From positions 498,001-562,000 of the forward strand of contig JAQFVV010006643.1 in assembly GCA_028023455.1 (NCBI GenBank): a stretch of 64,000 nucleotides of DNA, read 5' to 3'. Origin of the DNA: Epiperipatus broadwayi. Taxonomy: Eukaryota; Onychophora; Udeonychophora; Euonychophora; Peripatidae. Below the pieces are notes generated by a model. It was not told the origin of the DNA. It was given only the letters and a program-made list of their open reading frames with translations, and did not search any database. This document shows positions 49,101-61,541 of the stretch, one piece after another. The position numbers were made by a program, and so were the translations under genes. Positions within the stretch are counted from its first letter, which is position 1; each line of letters starts with the position of its first letter.

Positions 49101-49387
49101 TCAGTTATCACGAGCCTCTTGTGCTATTAGCCATCTTCCTAAAATAACTGTGATGATGAAATTGTGGGTTATACAATCATATTCTATTTTTTCATTACAT
49201 GCTAAACCTATGTTTTAATATTCCAAAACTTCTGGAATTGCAAATTATGAAAGTGCATTTGATTGTATGAACATTTGTGTAATAAATAAAAATATGATTC
49301 CTTATTATTTATCCATGATTTAAGAACTACAGCTTTTAAATACTGCTTGTTTTTTTTTTTGCTTAATTCTGAAGTTCTCTATAGATT
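46141..49387. other. AT-rich intergenic DNA with possible decayed elements
   Basis: The first 200 bases continue foldback family loop-like sequence. Near 49230-49270 the plus strand reads ANYESAFDCMN, reminiscent of the LINE RT motif DYEKAFDS, but the match is too short to call. C7 at 47486-47492. Nothing else is recognised. Confidence 0.35.
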
Positions 49388-49447
49388 AATTATGAAAACT
49401 GATAGATGATAGAGAGGAATTATGAAAACTGATAGATGATAGAGAGG
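49388..49447. repeat. Exact 30-base tandem duplication
   Basis: The unit AATTATGAAAACTGATAGAT... is present twice with no mismatch, which indicates a recent local duplication. Confidence 0.95.
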
Positions 49448-51004
49448 ATTGTAATGTTTAATATCTTTCTTATCATCTTTCTAAAATATTACTTCTACAT
49501 TCTTCAAATTTCCTATGTAAATTTAAGTAATTGATGAAAGCCAAACAGATTCTCAGAATATCTTCTGGTATTGTTTGCACATAAACATACAAAAATTACC
49601 TCTACTTTGAATATGTTATTAAAACAAATTTCTTGGAAAGTGTAGAACTTTCGAATATTTTGGCTTACACTTATATAGATAGTCATAAAATAGAATAATA
49701 TAAAGTGGATTTACTGCTGTTCATACAAATGTTCCACATAACCTGTAATATTAAAAACTTAGATATGGTATCATGCAGCTAAAAATTGAGATGTGAAGCC
49801 TCTTATTAAGACAGTTAAAAGAGCAGAATAAGAAAAAAAGATTATGATTAATTATGAAAATAAATAAAAATATTGATAACAGGGTCAGCACCTGACTTAA
49901 AAATTGATAACAGAGATGAAAAAGTTATCAATACATGTGTTCTCTTGCATTAGGCATCAACAATAATGAATCTACATTCAAATGATGAAGCTCCATCTAA
50001 CATTGGACAGAGTTGCGATGAAAAGCCTCCAAAAATATCTTTAAAATTATAATATGTTATTATATAAACTATTGAAGCAAAGGTTAGCTCCAGAAAAAAA
50101 AAAAATAAAGATCCTTTGAACATTTTTTCCTAATACCAAAGTAAATAAAAATGGCTACTCTATCATATTATATTGGAACTTTTCTTGGAAAACAAATAGT
50201 TAGATTGAAATTACTATCCTTATACAACATTTTGAGAAAATCCAAATTTATGAGAAAAATATAGGTATATTATCCAGAAAAATTAGTAGTGAAAGAATAA
50301 ACGTGAAAATGTTATTGAATAAACAAACAAATAAGAAATCATTCAGAAAAAAAAACATTTACATAAGATGATATACATGAAAGGAAACCTGTTTCACCTA
50401 TTATCTTTGATAATAGTATATATTTGTTGTACTCAGATGGCGTGTATTTCTTAAATTTTAAAAACTTTGTCCTTATAATATTGCGAGTATGTGCGTATAT
50501 AATCGTCCTTAAAAATTATAAATATAAAATTAGTCTCAAATATTTATATACGAGCATACTCCATTAGATTTGTTAAAACTGAAATAAACATAACTGTATA
50601 AGTAAAATTTATCTATATAGTAGCATAATAAGTTTAAATTTATAATATTACTTATTTTTCAATATTCTTTCTAAATAATTATTTAAGCCAGTATTCATTT
50701 TAACTAATTTCCAAGTTAGATAATTTTCAATTCTTTTGTTTGCTTAAAATTACAAGCAGAAAGTTTTATCAGTTTTAACACTTCGTTCTAAAAATAAATC
50801 TTTAGCCAAAATTTGACCTATTTAAAAATTATAACCGAGACCAATTATAATATTCAGTCAGGCATAAATCTATACAAAAATCTTTATAAATTGCTTGTGA
50901 CCATTCTCTTGAAAATATATCTTTTAAAACTGACGTCAATTAAAACAATAGAGTCTTACCAAGTCCAGATTAAGGATATTTGGTTAAAGGCTAGTTTGAA
51001 CTAG
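49448..51004. other. AT-rich intergenic DNA, nothing recognised
   Basis: A-rich on the plus strand with no domain-bearing frame and no terminal repeats. Confidence 0.5.
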
Positions 51005-51490
51005 TCATCTTGTGATGTGGCATGACTCAAAGTAGGAGGTTACTTCTGTCAAAAATATAGCATAAAAAGGGGCCCAAATAGCCACCAAGGCCTCTAATCT
51101 AATCTCTTCCATCCATCTATCATAATCCGTGTTAATTTTTGCTGTTGCTGTGACCAGAGCTGAAGTTAAATAAGAACTGTTCCTGCCGTTAAGAAATCTA
51201 AATCTTAAAAAGCTATTCTCCAAAAATGACCGTTGGCTAGAAGACAAAGAGACAGCCGTTTGCTCTTCCACGAGCGGCTACCGATGACAGAAAACCTCCA
51301 CCATGCCCATCACAGTAAGAAAGAAGCTGTATCTGAGAGACCAGAGAGTTCCTGACCAGAGAAATGGGGAAAGCTGCCACAGACATAAATTTGCGAAGTT
51401 ACATCCAGACTAAAACCTAAGAGAAGCCCAGCCTGACTGAATATAGTGAGAAGCACATGGAAACAATGCCTTAAAAGAGACTTTGCCGGT
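51005..51490 (-). pseudogene. LINE ORF2 C-terminal fragment, probable
   Basis: GC-richer than its flanks. The minus strand reads RHCFHVLLTIFSQAGLLLGF, DTASFLL, then SLCLLANGHFWRIAF and DLDFLTAG in one frame with stops. This resembles the hydrophobic C-terminus after the RT and zinc motif of L1/Tx1-like ORF2. The overlapping 88-residue frame at 51005-51271 (IRLEALVAIWAPFYAIFLTE) is the 3' extension in another frame. It could belong to the same family as the 58.8-kb element, whose C-terminus lies outside the window. Confidence 0.4.
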
Positions 51491-52009
51491 AAATCCTTTC
51501 TGACATATTAAATCTCATAACTAAAACGTACCCTAAATGAAAGAAAATCACATAATCAATATTTTCTAAATGTTCAATTAAAATAGTTATCTTAAAATGT
51601 TTATCTTAAATTTGTTTAAATCTTAGAACACTCTCCAAATACTTGCTTGATCATTATTAATTTTAAGTTGTCGTTGATCATTAATAATTTTAAATAATTC
51701 TAAACATCTAGTTTATATAAAACCATACAAGAAATTCATTTCTAAATTATAAATCTTATTGATTGTTTATGCAATTTATTCTTATGTCATCTATCTATAG
51801 TTTTAAGTTCATGTTAATTGATTTATGCTGTGTTTTTATCAGAACGGAGTCTTGTGTGTTAATAAATTATCGGGGGGAGGGGAGTGAGTAATCTCTTTTA
51901 TCATATCAGAGTATTGCGATATAAAGAATATAGTCAAGACTCTTTTCTGAATTATATGTGATAGAGTGAATCGATATTTATAATGCCCGAACAAGTTATT
52001 TAAAATCTT
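51491..52009. other. Intergenic DNA, nothing recognised
   Basis: AT-rich except for a G-rich patch at 51871-51886. A short repeated TTGATCATTATTAATTTTAA lies at 51646-51690. Confidence 0.5.
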
Positions 52010-52420
52010 TTGATAAACTTATTTAAAAATGTATATTTGCGTATATTATTTAAAACGCATCTTTTCCCAAGTTAATTGAAAATGAAAATGTTTTGCTAAA
52101 GTTATTTAAAAGGTATATTTAGCGTCTATTATTTAAAACGCATCTTTTCTAAAGTTATATAAAATGAAAATGTTTACTAAAGTTAGTTAAAACGTATATA
52201 TTGCGTATGCTATTTAAAACGCAGATTTTTTAAAATATGTATTTTGTCAGTTATTTGAAAAAGTATATTTCACGCAAGCTATTTAAAATATAGATTTGCA
52301 TTCGTTAGTTAAAACCCATTTTTCATTATTAGTAAGGTCTATTTTGACGAATTATTTAAGATGTGTAATTTATTTAAAAATCAATAATTTGCGTGAGCTA
52401 TTTTATAACTCATATTTTAT
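52010..52420. repeat. Degenerate minisatellite (TATTTAAAACG family)
   Basis: About five to six imperfect units share TTATTTAAAA, GTATATTTGCGTA and CTATTTAAAACGCATCTTTT. The first two units are about 82 bases long and later ones shorten to about 68 and 54. The spaced CGCA/GCGT dinucleotides stand out in an otherwise CpG-poor region. Confidence 0.8.
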
Positions 52421-52718
52421 TATTTAAAAATCAGTTGATATTAGATCTAGTTATACTACATATAACTAATGTTCCCAGTTCTATAAGTAGCTATGCAGAA
52501 AAACCTTAAATCCGATTCTCATTATCGCCATCATTTTATAATTTAATAATCTCGTTTATGAACTTGACCGGTGGTAGTAGCACTGAAGAAGCTAAGATTT
52601 TGGCGTAATTAATTTATAAAATATTAATCTAGCGTTCCGAATGTATTGCTAATTTGCATAAATATGCATTTCTACTTGCTATGTCTATAATGGCCCATCT
52701 CAAAATTGTTCCACGTCC

Positions 52719-52825
52719 AGTCACGTCTCGAAAGTTTAGGCAACGGTGACATTTTCTTCGTATTTCATTAAGTCACGCCTCGAAAGTTTAGGCAAATGTG
52801 ACAATTATTCATACTTAATGGAACC
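52719..52825. repeat. 52-base tandem duplication
   Basis: AGTCACGTCTCGAAAGTTTA at 52719 recurs as AGTCACGCCTCGAAAGTTTA at 52771, and both continue GGCAA..GTGACA. Two units only. The surrounding 52.56-53.06 kb is GC-richer and may be transposon-derived. Confidence 0.85.
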
Positions 52826-52971
52826 AAAGCGTTTCCAAAGGGCTCATAAGCCAATCTTCTGTTTATTGAATTAAAAGGCCTCTTCCATTATAGCAAGCAG
52901 ATCGGTTAGGGAACCGTTTACTAAGTAATAAACCCCATTAAGAATGCATTCGAGTCGCACTTGTCCGATAC

Positions 52972-53764
52972 TGTAGTTTCTAACGCCCTAGAATCTGATG
53001 TTCAACTGCCACCACATTTCAGTTCATTTTCCTAGAAAGTAATTTCGGCGTTGATCCGAACTAGAATCAGAGTTAATGTGTTTATCTGTAAAACAATGAT
53101 ATATCACGCAAATGTTTCTATAATATGATTTGATATATTAATAATATAATCTTAAACTTAGTATTTATAATGTCTTAGACCATAGAATCTCCATCATTTA
53201 TCAATAAATCGATCACTCTAGCTAGCTAATTATAACCGATTTGAAATATATAAAACATGGCATGAATTAGAACATGAAAGATGACATAAGCTTATTAAAA
53301 AAGTCATGCTTTGTAATATTATTTTATAACCCTGAGCATCCACTCATTGCTTTGAGATATTGTATAACCCTGAGAATCCACTCATTGCTTTGTATTATTA
53401 TTTGATAACCCTGAGAATCCACTCATTGCTTTGTATTATTATTTGATAATCTAGAGAATCCACTCATGGCTTTGTAATCTTGTTTTATAACCCGTGTTCC
53501 CTCACCTGCGTGTGAGCTAGCTATGCGTCAATATTTATTAAATGTTATATTAAATTTATGAAATATAAATTTGTCTCAGTCTGATCAAAGAGATATCGAG
53601 TATAGCCTCTGGCATGTCATTCGCGATGGGTTGACTTGGAAGCACGAGTGAGAGAGTTAAGGTATGATCAGACGTAGGGTATTACTATCCCGACTTGGTC
53701 AGCTTTTGGTTCTCTGGCTTGGACTCTCAGTCTGTTGAGCAAATGTACAAACCTAACCGTTACA
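52972..53764 (-). mobile_element. Possible solo LTR of about 793 bp
   Basis: On the minus strand the segment begins TGTAACGGTTAGG and ends CGTTAGAAACTACA, giving TG...CA ends. ATAC occurs on both sides (52968-52971 and 53765-53768), a possible 4-base target duplication. The GC-richer first 250 bases resemble the start of Ty3/gypsy-type LTRs from memory. No internal coding region or second LTR is present, and a minisatellite occupies part of it. The left boundary is uncertain. Confidence 0.35.
53305..53493. repeat. Minisatellite, period 38-41 bp, about 4.5 units
   Basis: Repeats of ATTGCTTTGTATTATTATTT plus GATAACCCTGAGAATCCACT. Units three and four are almost identical, while one and five are more diverged. 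It lies inside the possible solo LTR. Confidence 0.95.
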
Positions 53765-53768
53765 ATAC

Positions 53769-54735
53769 ATTTTAGGAAACCTAATAGTAATAATAAGCTG
53801 CAAACTGACAATAGAAATGTTGTGTATATATATATAAATATTGACTCAGACTGTGTCTCCTGGCATACACAGTAGATATATATTTAAAGCTTAAAGGAAA
53901 GGAAAAAATGAACTTGAAAGAAAGTTTAATTATATAAATGCTAAAAATAAAATTTTGAATGACTGAAGTATTGATTAAGTAATATGTATTCGCATTTTTA
54001 AAAACCTGCAAAATATTTCAAATAACATAAAAGGTCTCTGGATTCAAATATTTTATTTGATCTATTTCTGATTTTGAAAAAAATCTAAATGTTTGATTTA
54101 ACAAAAAAGAAACTATTTTTGTCCAAACAAAGCTGATTATTTTAATACAAATGTACAGTAATTATAAAAGTTATTTTCAGCATGTTAGAAACTAAGGAAA
54201 AATTTGATGAAGAAAATATGTTAAATCTATTTCAATTTTAATATGTAAAATAAAAAAAACAATACCCAATATTAGTACTGCTATAATCTTTCTTTTCCCC
54301 CTTTTAATTAAGAAAGAAATTACTTACTTTAACTTTCTGTTTATAAATTTTTGTATCTTCCTTAGTATAAATATAAATAGTGAGTTAATTGAAAACATAA
54401 ACAGTTTCAAGTAAAAATCTAGTTGCAGCAGTCTTCACACTGGTTAAATGTGATATCATTCAGAGACATTCGCAGGGTTACTTTAGCCTAATATATGTAT
54501 AGCAGACACCATTTTCTGTATCTGAAATTTAGAGATTACAGAAGCAGAGTCTGAATTGAAGATCATCAGAATTATTTTGTCTATCTGTTTATGAAAGCAT
54601 ATCATATAAAAATATATATACATATATAAAGCTAGACTACTTATGTGTACAAACAGTTAAAGAAAATTTAATCTTGAGAAATTTCAATATATGCATTACG
54701 ACTTGATAGAAAAATTAGTAGTATAATATATGATA
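53769..54735. other. AT-rich intergenic DNA, nothing recognised
   Basis: No gene or repeat structure between the possible LTR and the first copy of the duplicated segment. Confidence 0.5.
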
Positions 54736-55378
54736 TATATATACTGTAACAGTATACGTATATGCTGTTACATCACTTTCAAATAAAAGAGGAAAAGATC
54801 GATAAATAAAATCACCCTCAAATAGAAATATAAAAAAATTAATAAAAGTTTTATTTAAACCAATATATATAATGTGCACAGATGGCCAACTAATTAAATA
54901 ATTACTTAAAAGAAAGTTAAAGTTTAAATAATCTAAAGATAAAAGATTATTTTTAAAGGAATGTAAAAGAAAATAATAAAAGCTGTTAATTATTTTCTGT
55001 TAAAAGTTATTTTTAAATCTTAGTAGAATGGAAATGATTTTCTATTTAAATGTAATGACATATAGCAAACAGGACCTTGGGCATTTAACCGATTGTAAGT
55101 CAGATAAGAGATCAATAAAAAAAATTACTAGTAATAAAATTTGGTGTTCCCACTCTAAAGTGAACTGGCCAATAAGGATGCAAATGAACACATGGTCCAC
55201 AGAGAAAATCATCCAAACAGTCCAAACCAGGTAAGATCGATCCTGGAATTTGATGATAAGCAATTCAAAATGATATAAAAAAAAAGAAAAGAAAACTTTG
55301 GCAGATTTTAGAGTTGAGTTTTTTGGATTGCTCTTGCTGATTATGTGATTATTTTTAAACATATGTATATGGTATTGT
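54736..55378 (+). repeat. Duplicated segment, copy A (about 640 bp)
   Basis: Direct repeat of 57226-58240. Shared landmarks: GATCGATAAATAAAATCACC, AGCAAACAGGACCTTGGGCA, TGGTCCACAGAGAAAATCAT, ATCCTGGAATTTGATGATAA and AAACATATGTATATG. The copies look about 85-90% identical by eye. This copy lacks the palindromic insertion found in copy B, so it shows the empty site. The overlapping small frames on both strands are repeat DNA without recognisable domains. Confidence 0.85.
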
Positions 55379-57225
55379 GGACCTCCAAAATGTAGGGATC
55401 ACGCAATAAATTTTTATTTCCCATATTTGCACCAGCTGAGGTGGCCTCCAGAGTGATGGTTCCCGGAGAGCGGCAAATGACGGACTTGTCTTCCTGAGAA
55501 CAATATTAATATGAGATGGAAGGACCTTCAAATGGAGTTGTGCGATGCATCAAGGACTGCAAAGATGGAATCCAATAATTTGACGCCATGGAAAATATGA
55601 ACTTTTGTCTTAAATAAGATGTGAACTTTAATTATCTTAAATAAGAACTTTTTAAATACTAAACATTACCTAACTCCTAAAGAAAGTCTCTTATCTGACT
55701 AAGTAAAAATTTAAATTATTATATTTATATATGTTTGCTACTATTATTTCCATTCTCATTAATTTGATTTAAATTAATAAATTTAAAAATAGGCATAAAT
55801 GGCTGCATAGATTTCTAAGATTATGTTAGTGTAGGTGGGTTAATTTTGGGCTATTTGTTTTGTAGTTGAATCTGTGCTGGTGGAGGGATGTATGGGTGTT
55901 TTATGTCAGTGTAATCTGGGGAGATGCATTGGATTCCCATTCCCTTGTGCCACATTAGCATACAGGGCATAGTCCTACCTGAATGCATGGCCCAAATGGT
56001 TGCCATCTGTTGCCAATGGTTGTAGATGATTTCCTATACCATTGATCTCCTTATATTCTGGTTGGGACAGTAAGCTGGCAAAGACTGCTATCCCCTTCAA
56101 ACATGTATAGAGAAGTTTATATATATTTCCAAATGATTACCTCACCAGACAGATGCACATTCCTGTACTGGATGAGGATCATTATTTCTCTAATAATATC
56201 CTGTTGCAGATGTAAATTCCTGTCAGCATGATTTTTTTTTATGCTAACATCCTCATTTTGCATTGATCACATCGGTATATCAGTAAGCTAGCGTTGGTTT
56301 GGACACAAACTTTTAGCCTGGAGTTAAAAGAGTCAAGTTAGTTAAATGTGTATTCTATGTAGTGTATTTACGCTTAACAAAATATTAAAATTGTGTTAAA
56401 ATCTATTGAATGTACCCATCTATGCATTTCACTTAAATTAAATTTATTCAGTAGTTTATTCAGTTTCCAAAATTTTGTATTAATGTGTGTGCATAACAAT
56501 AAAAATGTTTTTGTTTAATTAATTTTTGGCAGTAACTTATTTTTATATATTTTTATTAACAGTATTTTTAAAAATCAAAAATTAGAGATTTTAAAATGCA
56601 TGGTAGATTTAAAGCTCAGCTTCTCCGTGAATTAGTGACTGGGGCTTTCGGTTTGATAAAAGAGTAACCTCACCCATATGTATCTACTGCCTTTATAAAT
56701 TTTTCTAGTTAGCGGCATCCTGGAATGGCAGATAGGATTGTGATGTTTCATCATACTTTTATAATTAGTGTCCAAGGTGGGGCAATACACTTTAACCATG
56801 AGTACCCTGAGAATTTTAGGGAATTGTGCCAATAATAAAATTTTATTGAAATGAATTTCTTTTGTTTTTATGGAAAGTTATAGATTTGAACATATTGTAA
56901 ACAAAATACTGCTAGAAAGTAAAATGCGCACATTTGTATACACATGAGAAAGAAAACTTGTAAAATATAACATGGAAAAGTAATTGTTGGGAAGACTGAT
57001 TAATAAAGAAAAAAGGGAAGGAAATTGGGAACTGTTGAGGGGAGAGGTGCATGCTCAGGTGATGTAGAAATGTCGGAAAATAGATATATAATTTTTTGTG
57101 TGTGTAATTACTAATCAAAGAAATCATTAAAAATTTATTTTCTAATATATGATTGCTAACACTTAAGTAAATTTTTTTATTATTTTTTTTTTGTTTTTGT
57201 TTTTGAGGAAGTTAGATGATATGTA
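55379..57225. other. Unassigned DNA between the duplicated copies
   Basis: About 55380-55600 and 55830-56300 are GC-richer than average and probably derive from transposons, but I cannot assign them. A 66-residue minus frame at 56632-56832 has no domain I recognise. The remainder is AT-rich. Confidence 0.35.
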
Positions 57226-58240
57226 ACAATATACTTATATGTTTTTATGTCATTTTCAAATAAAAGGGGAAATGATCGATAAATAAAATCACCCTCAAAT
57301 AGAAATATAAAAAAAAATAATAAAATTTTTATTTAAACCAATATATATATAATGTGCACAGTTGGGCAACTAATTAAATAATTACTTAAAAGAAAGTTAA
57401 AGTCAAAATATCTAAAGATAAAAAATTATTTTTAAAGAAATGTAAAAGAAAATAATAAAAGTGGTTAATTATTTTCTGTTAAAAGTTATTTTTAAATCTT
57501 AGTAGAATAGAAATGATTTTCTTTTTAAATGTAATTACATAATAGCAAACAGGACCTTGGGTATTTGATTATAAGTCAGATAAGAGATCAATAAAAAACT
57601 ACTAGTAATAAATAGTCAAAATAAGAGTCATAGATCACATGACCCTATCTCTTAAGCTTGTAAGTTATAAACAACGAGGATTGTCAATTCCTCTACAAGC
57701 TTTGTGATAAATGCTTAGCCAGAGCCAGCACTTAAAATATCTCTGTCAGGAACTTCCCCTCACAAACCCCTGACCATGATTTCGCACTTTGGCACTCCTC
57801 AGAGAGGTGTCAGGGCAGAACCTACCATGACACTTTTCTGAGAAGTGCCAAAGCATGAAACCATGGTCAAGGGTTGGGGGGATCAGGGGTTTGGGGGGGT
57901 CCTGACAGAGATATTTTAAGTGCTGGCTCTGGCTAAGCATTTATCACAAAGCTTGTAGAGAAATTGGCAATCCTCATTGTTTACTAATAATAAAATTTGG
58001 TGTTCTCACTCTAAATGGGCCAATAAGAATGCATATGGTCCACAGAGAAAATCATCATCACCAATAAGAATAATGCCAAGTCAGGTGAGATTAATCCTGG
58101 AATTTGATGATAAGCAATTCAAAATAATATAAAAAGAAGAAAATAAAACTTTTGCTAGCTTTTAGAGTTAAGTTTTTGGATTGCTCTTGCTGATTAAGTG
58201 GTTATTTTTAAACATATGTATATGTGTATTGCTATTGTGT
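57226..58240 (+). repeat. Duplicated segment, copy B, interrupted by an insertion
   Basis: Same order of landmarks as copy A, with the 57611-57982 palindromic element inserted after ATCAATAAAAAACT. Small deletions are seen (for example in the stretch after the empty-site sequence, which reads CTCTAAATGGGCCAATAAGA against CTCTAAAGTGAACTGGCCAA in copy A). The two copies diverge after about 55378 and 58240. Confidence 0.85.
57611..57982. mobile_element. Palindromic insertion element, about 372 bp
   Basis: Near-continuous palindrome from 57669 to about 57982 with its centre near 57825. GATAAATGCTTAGCCAGAGC (left) is inverted as GCTCTGGCTAAGCATTTATC (right), and TTTGGCACTCCTCAGA pairs with TCTGAGAAGTGCCAAA close to the centre. 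An unpaired 58-base leader (57611-57668) sits on the left. Comparison with copy A gives the target ACTAGTAATA, present on the left (57601-57610) and as ACTAATAATA on the right (57983-57992), a likely 10-base duplication. It is GC-richer than its host DNA and encodes no credible protein. Confidence 0.8.
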
Positions 58241-58770
58241 ATCTCTAATTTTTTATAGCATAAAACTTAAAAAATATTAAAACTTTACCGATTTTATTTC
58301 ACTCCCACTTGTTTTAAAAAACTTATAATCATTAAATTAAACAATTTTTAGATAAATTAACAAAAGCATTTTAAACAAGCATCTATTTATATAGCGCAAT
58401 GTTTATAATTGTAATTCACTAAATATCAGCCTTTTAATGAAAACAAGTTTATAGATGAAACAAAAAAAGTAATCCCAAAAGAGAAAAGTCACTAGATAAA
58501 AAATTTAAAATTTTATTGTTTGTCTATTTTAAAGATATTTGATTAGTTTTAAAAAAATTTAAAAAATATTATTAGAATTGACAATTTTTTCTTACATTAA
58601 TATCAGATGAAAACCAGATTGTAAATAGATTCAATATTAAAATTATATACTGGTCTATTTCCATAATCTGATATTAATTATTAAATGTTTTTAGAAAAAT
58701 TTAAACTTTATTTAAACTTTCTAAGTACATTACATTATTAGTAATAGCATGCAGATTAAAATATTTAACA
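58241..58770. other. AT-rich DNA upstream of the LINE
   Basis: No coding or repeat structure recognised. The 5' boundary of the LINE is placed near 58771 by the change in base composition. Confidence 0.5.
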
Positions 58771-58921
58771 TTATTTTTTTCACTTCCGCTTTTGGCAGCC
58801 ATCTTCGTAACTAGTCTTAAAAAGCGTCCCTTAGTGTTTTACAGTTTTAGGAAGACGGGACGACTGTCCCTTTACCTTTACGTCTGTTATTCAAGGTAAG
58901 TCAACTTTTTAATCATTTTAT
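58771..58921 (+). promoter_or_regulatory. 5' untranslated region and probable internal promoter of the LINE
   Basis: GC content rises sharply at CACTTCCGCTTTTGGCAGCC (58780 region) and falls again after GTTATTCAAGGTAAGTCAAC. LINEs transcribe from a promoter inside their 5' end, and this 150-base block before ORF1 is the natural place. The exact first base cannot be set because the 3' target duplication lies outside the window. Confidence 0.5.
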
Positions 58922-61535
58922 ATGATGGAAAGTGATAATATAACCGATAAAACTAAAAATAAAGTAAGCCCTGATCTCAGCATTCAACCCAACAATGCGG
59001 TCATCGGCCGTAAATTGTATAGCCTTAGATCTAATCTAAATGCATCTAAACCACCCATTACAACAAATAAAAACCCACAAATGAGTAAATCAAAAGAAAA
59101 TTCCATTGCAAATATCAACAAAAGTTTAGAAAATATTCAACTTACCCCTAATACAAACAATAGAATAAATATCTCGTCAAGCGAAACTATTGATACAAGC
59201 TGAAAACCAATCATTACCTCTCCGAAGCCTTTACTCAACCACAGAAGATTATAATGAGCAATTTCCTTTGCCCAACAATTCAATTAAAACTATATCTGGA
59301 AATAAACAAAATTACCAACAAAATGATACCGACTGAAATTTTTAAAGTAAAATATTTTCCAACAGAGGTCGACAAAACCAGTATTGTGTCAGTACCGTTT
59401 GTCAACAGTAAATTTAAAAATAAAAAAGAAGAAATAAATTATAAAACTGATAAATTTCATTCTAAAACAATCAAAGATTTTAGCTCAGAACAATCCATTG
59501 CTACATCAGCTAACGTGCAAGCTAAACCAATTACCTCAATATCAATATTGGAAAATCCCACTACGTACGCAAATATCGTAAGGTCAAAAAATTCTGAGAG
59601 CATCTCTGAAAATATTAAGGCCGATAATCTCAACGAATTATATTTGAATCTCACAGAATTAGACATAGAAAAAGAATCAAACACGCAGGAAAATGTCTCT
59701 TTTAATATAAACAATATTAACGATGATATGTTCCTAGAAATAAACAATGAGTTCAACAAAACGATACCCAACTCTCTATATAAATCGTTTGCAAACTATT
59801 ACAGCGATAAGTCTTTAATCTTAGCCATAACAAATCATCAATGTGCTTTATATAAATTCCCTGTAGAACAACTCTACAGTCTAATCAATCAAAAGCAATT
59901 AGGCAGAGGCATTCACATGATCCTTAATCATCCCAATGACCGCTATGTGATCGTAGAGTTTAAAACGTGGGCAGACCGAATGAATTTTAAAAATAACTAC
60001 AAATCTTTAGGAAATTATATACTATGCTCCATAGATATGAACCGTCCAGTTACACTATCTGGCAGAATTCAAAACTGCCTTGCCCACTTAAATGAACAAG
60101 AAATACAAGACATCCTTATTAATTATGGTTCAGTTAGCAAATTTAAACACCTATTAAATCCTCACTTCGAAGATCAAATCCTGTCCAATACAGTTACCTT
60201 CACACTTACATTAAAGAAAAACATTATACCCACTGACATACCCACTATTATTACAGCAAGAGGCTCTCCTATGGTTTTGACATTCAGAGGAGTACAACCA
60301 CAATGTTTCTTCTGCCTTCAAAGAACACACCTCATTAAAGACTGTGCAGCAAGAATATGCACACACTGTGGTATTAAAATGAATAAATGTCACAAATGTC
60401 CTGGTAGACCTATTAACAAGTCCTTAAATAGACAAGCATCACATAGGATTAATTCAAACAGCAACCTCACAAACCCAGATATTCAGATTCAAATAAATCC
60501 TCCAACAAAACCTTCCACATCCAAACTATATTTCAAAATGAAAATATTCAAGAAAGAACAAACGTCAACCTTTACACTAATAGTAGTAAATCAGAGAACC
60601 AAACAACAACAAATTCTTTCCCTACCGATCTTAAACCAATCACGCAAACTAATAATACTCAAGATCAAACATTCGAAACAACTTATACTAATCCCCAAGA
60701 AATAATATTAGGTCAAACTCTTTCTACAAAAGAAGATAATATGACCAAACCATCTAAAGAGAACAAGATAAACCCAGGCGATGAAGAAAATACACTCAAA
60801 AAAATGTCAAAACAATTCTTCCAATATAACTCCTAACCAGCTTAAAACAACTGATAACAACCCTAAACAGAGTGAACCACAAACTATCTGCAATTCTTCA
60901 ACTCCTGCAAGAATTAACCTACCAGACGAAAAGATCCATCAAACACCTAACCCGAAAGTCAGCATGATCGAAGATTCACAACTGTTACAGCAAACTGAGA
61001 ATGTCTCAAGTCTAAAATTCGAACAAAAATCTTATGACAATAAAAATAACACTACTATCAAAAGAACAGGAAAAGGAAAACAACACTAATCAACTTCAAA
61101 ATCCTCAAAAAATTGACACAACAAAAACCCAAAATACAATTAAGAAAATTAAAAGAAAATCAATTCGCTCAGATAAATCAAGCTCTGATGATGACAGCTC
61201 CCACCCGGTACTTTACTCACCACGGAAGAGCCTCTAACAAACAAATCTCCGATAAATCCAACTCAAAGCTTCACAAATCCATAGAAAAAAAGAGGAAAAC
61301 CATGGATCTTACAACCTTAGATACCATTGATTCTCCCGATGAATCTCAGACAGATTACTCTACTCCATCAGACACCGAAGACTTCATGGATGTGATTCCT
61401 CAACCAACAAATATATCACCAAGCCATCTACAAGTTCAATCACAAGTCTCTGACTGCCTAACAACATCAGACCTCATTAATATAGAGATGTCCCACATTC
61501 ACTTGGATCACTTTGCTGAGGACGGTTTGGATTAA
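58922..61535 (+). pseudogene. LINE ORF1 (gag-like, CCHC zinc knuckle), frameshifted
   Basis: Starts at the first ATG after the 5' block. The protein is readable in pieces: 58922-59203; a second frame just after (SLYSTTEDYNEQFPLPN); the long frame to about 60530; then ENIQERTNVNLYTNSSK in another frame; then 60781-61089, 61034-61237 and 61113-61535. The long piece has an asparagine/lysine-rich N-terminus, a folded central domain (about 59790-60290, possibly RRM-like) ending VLTFRGVQPQ, and the zinc knuckle CFFCLQRTHLIKDC (60304-60345; C-x2-C-x4-H-x4-C) followed by a less regular CTHCGIKMNKCHKC. The C-terminal third is low-complexity and polar, with SDKSSSDDDSS. ORF1 proteins bind element RNA. 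At least four frameshifts make this copy defective, yet few stops have accumulated, so it is fairly young. It ends 6 bases before ORF2. Confidence 0.8.
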
Positions 61536-61541
61536 TCTATC

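Noticed and set aside
49230-49270. LINE RT motif ANYESAFDCMN
   Set aside because: About eleven residues only, with no flanking RT sequence in any frame.
55028-55362. Overlapping 68- and 106-residue frames as genes
   Set aside because: They lie in a duplicated non-coding segment, and the frames are not kept in copy B.
57746-57940. 64-residue frame as a gene
   Set aside because: It is read through both arms of a palindromic element, and its composition mirrors the inverted repeat.
59457-60393. Minus-strand frames of 104 and 60 residues opposite LINE ORF1
   Set aside because: They lie antisense to a well-supported ORF1 and have no domain of their own.
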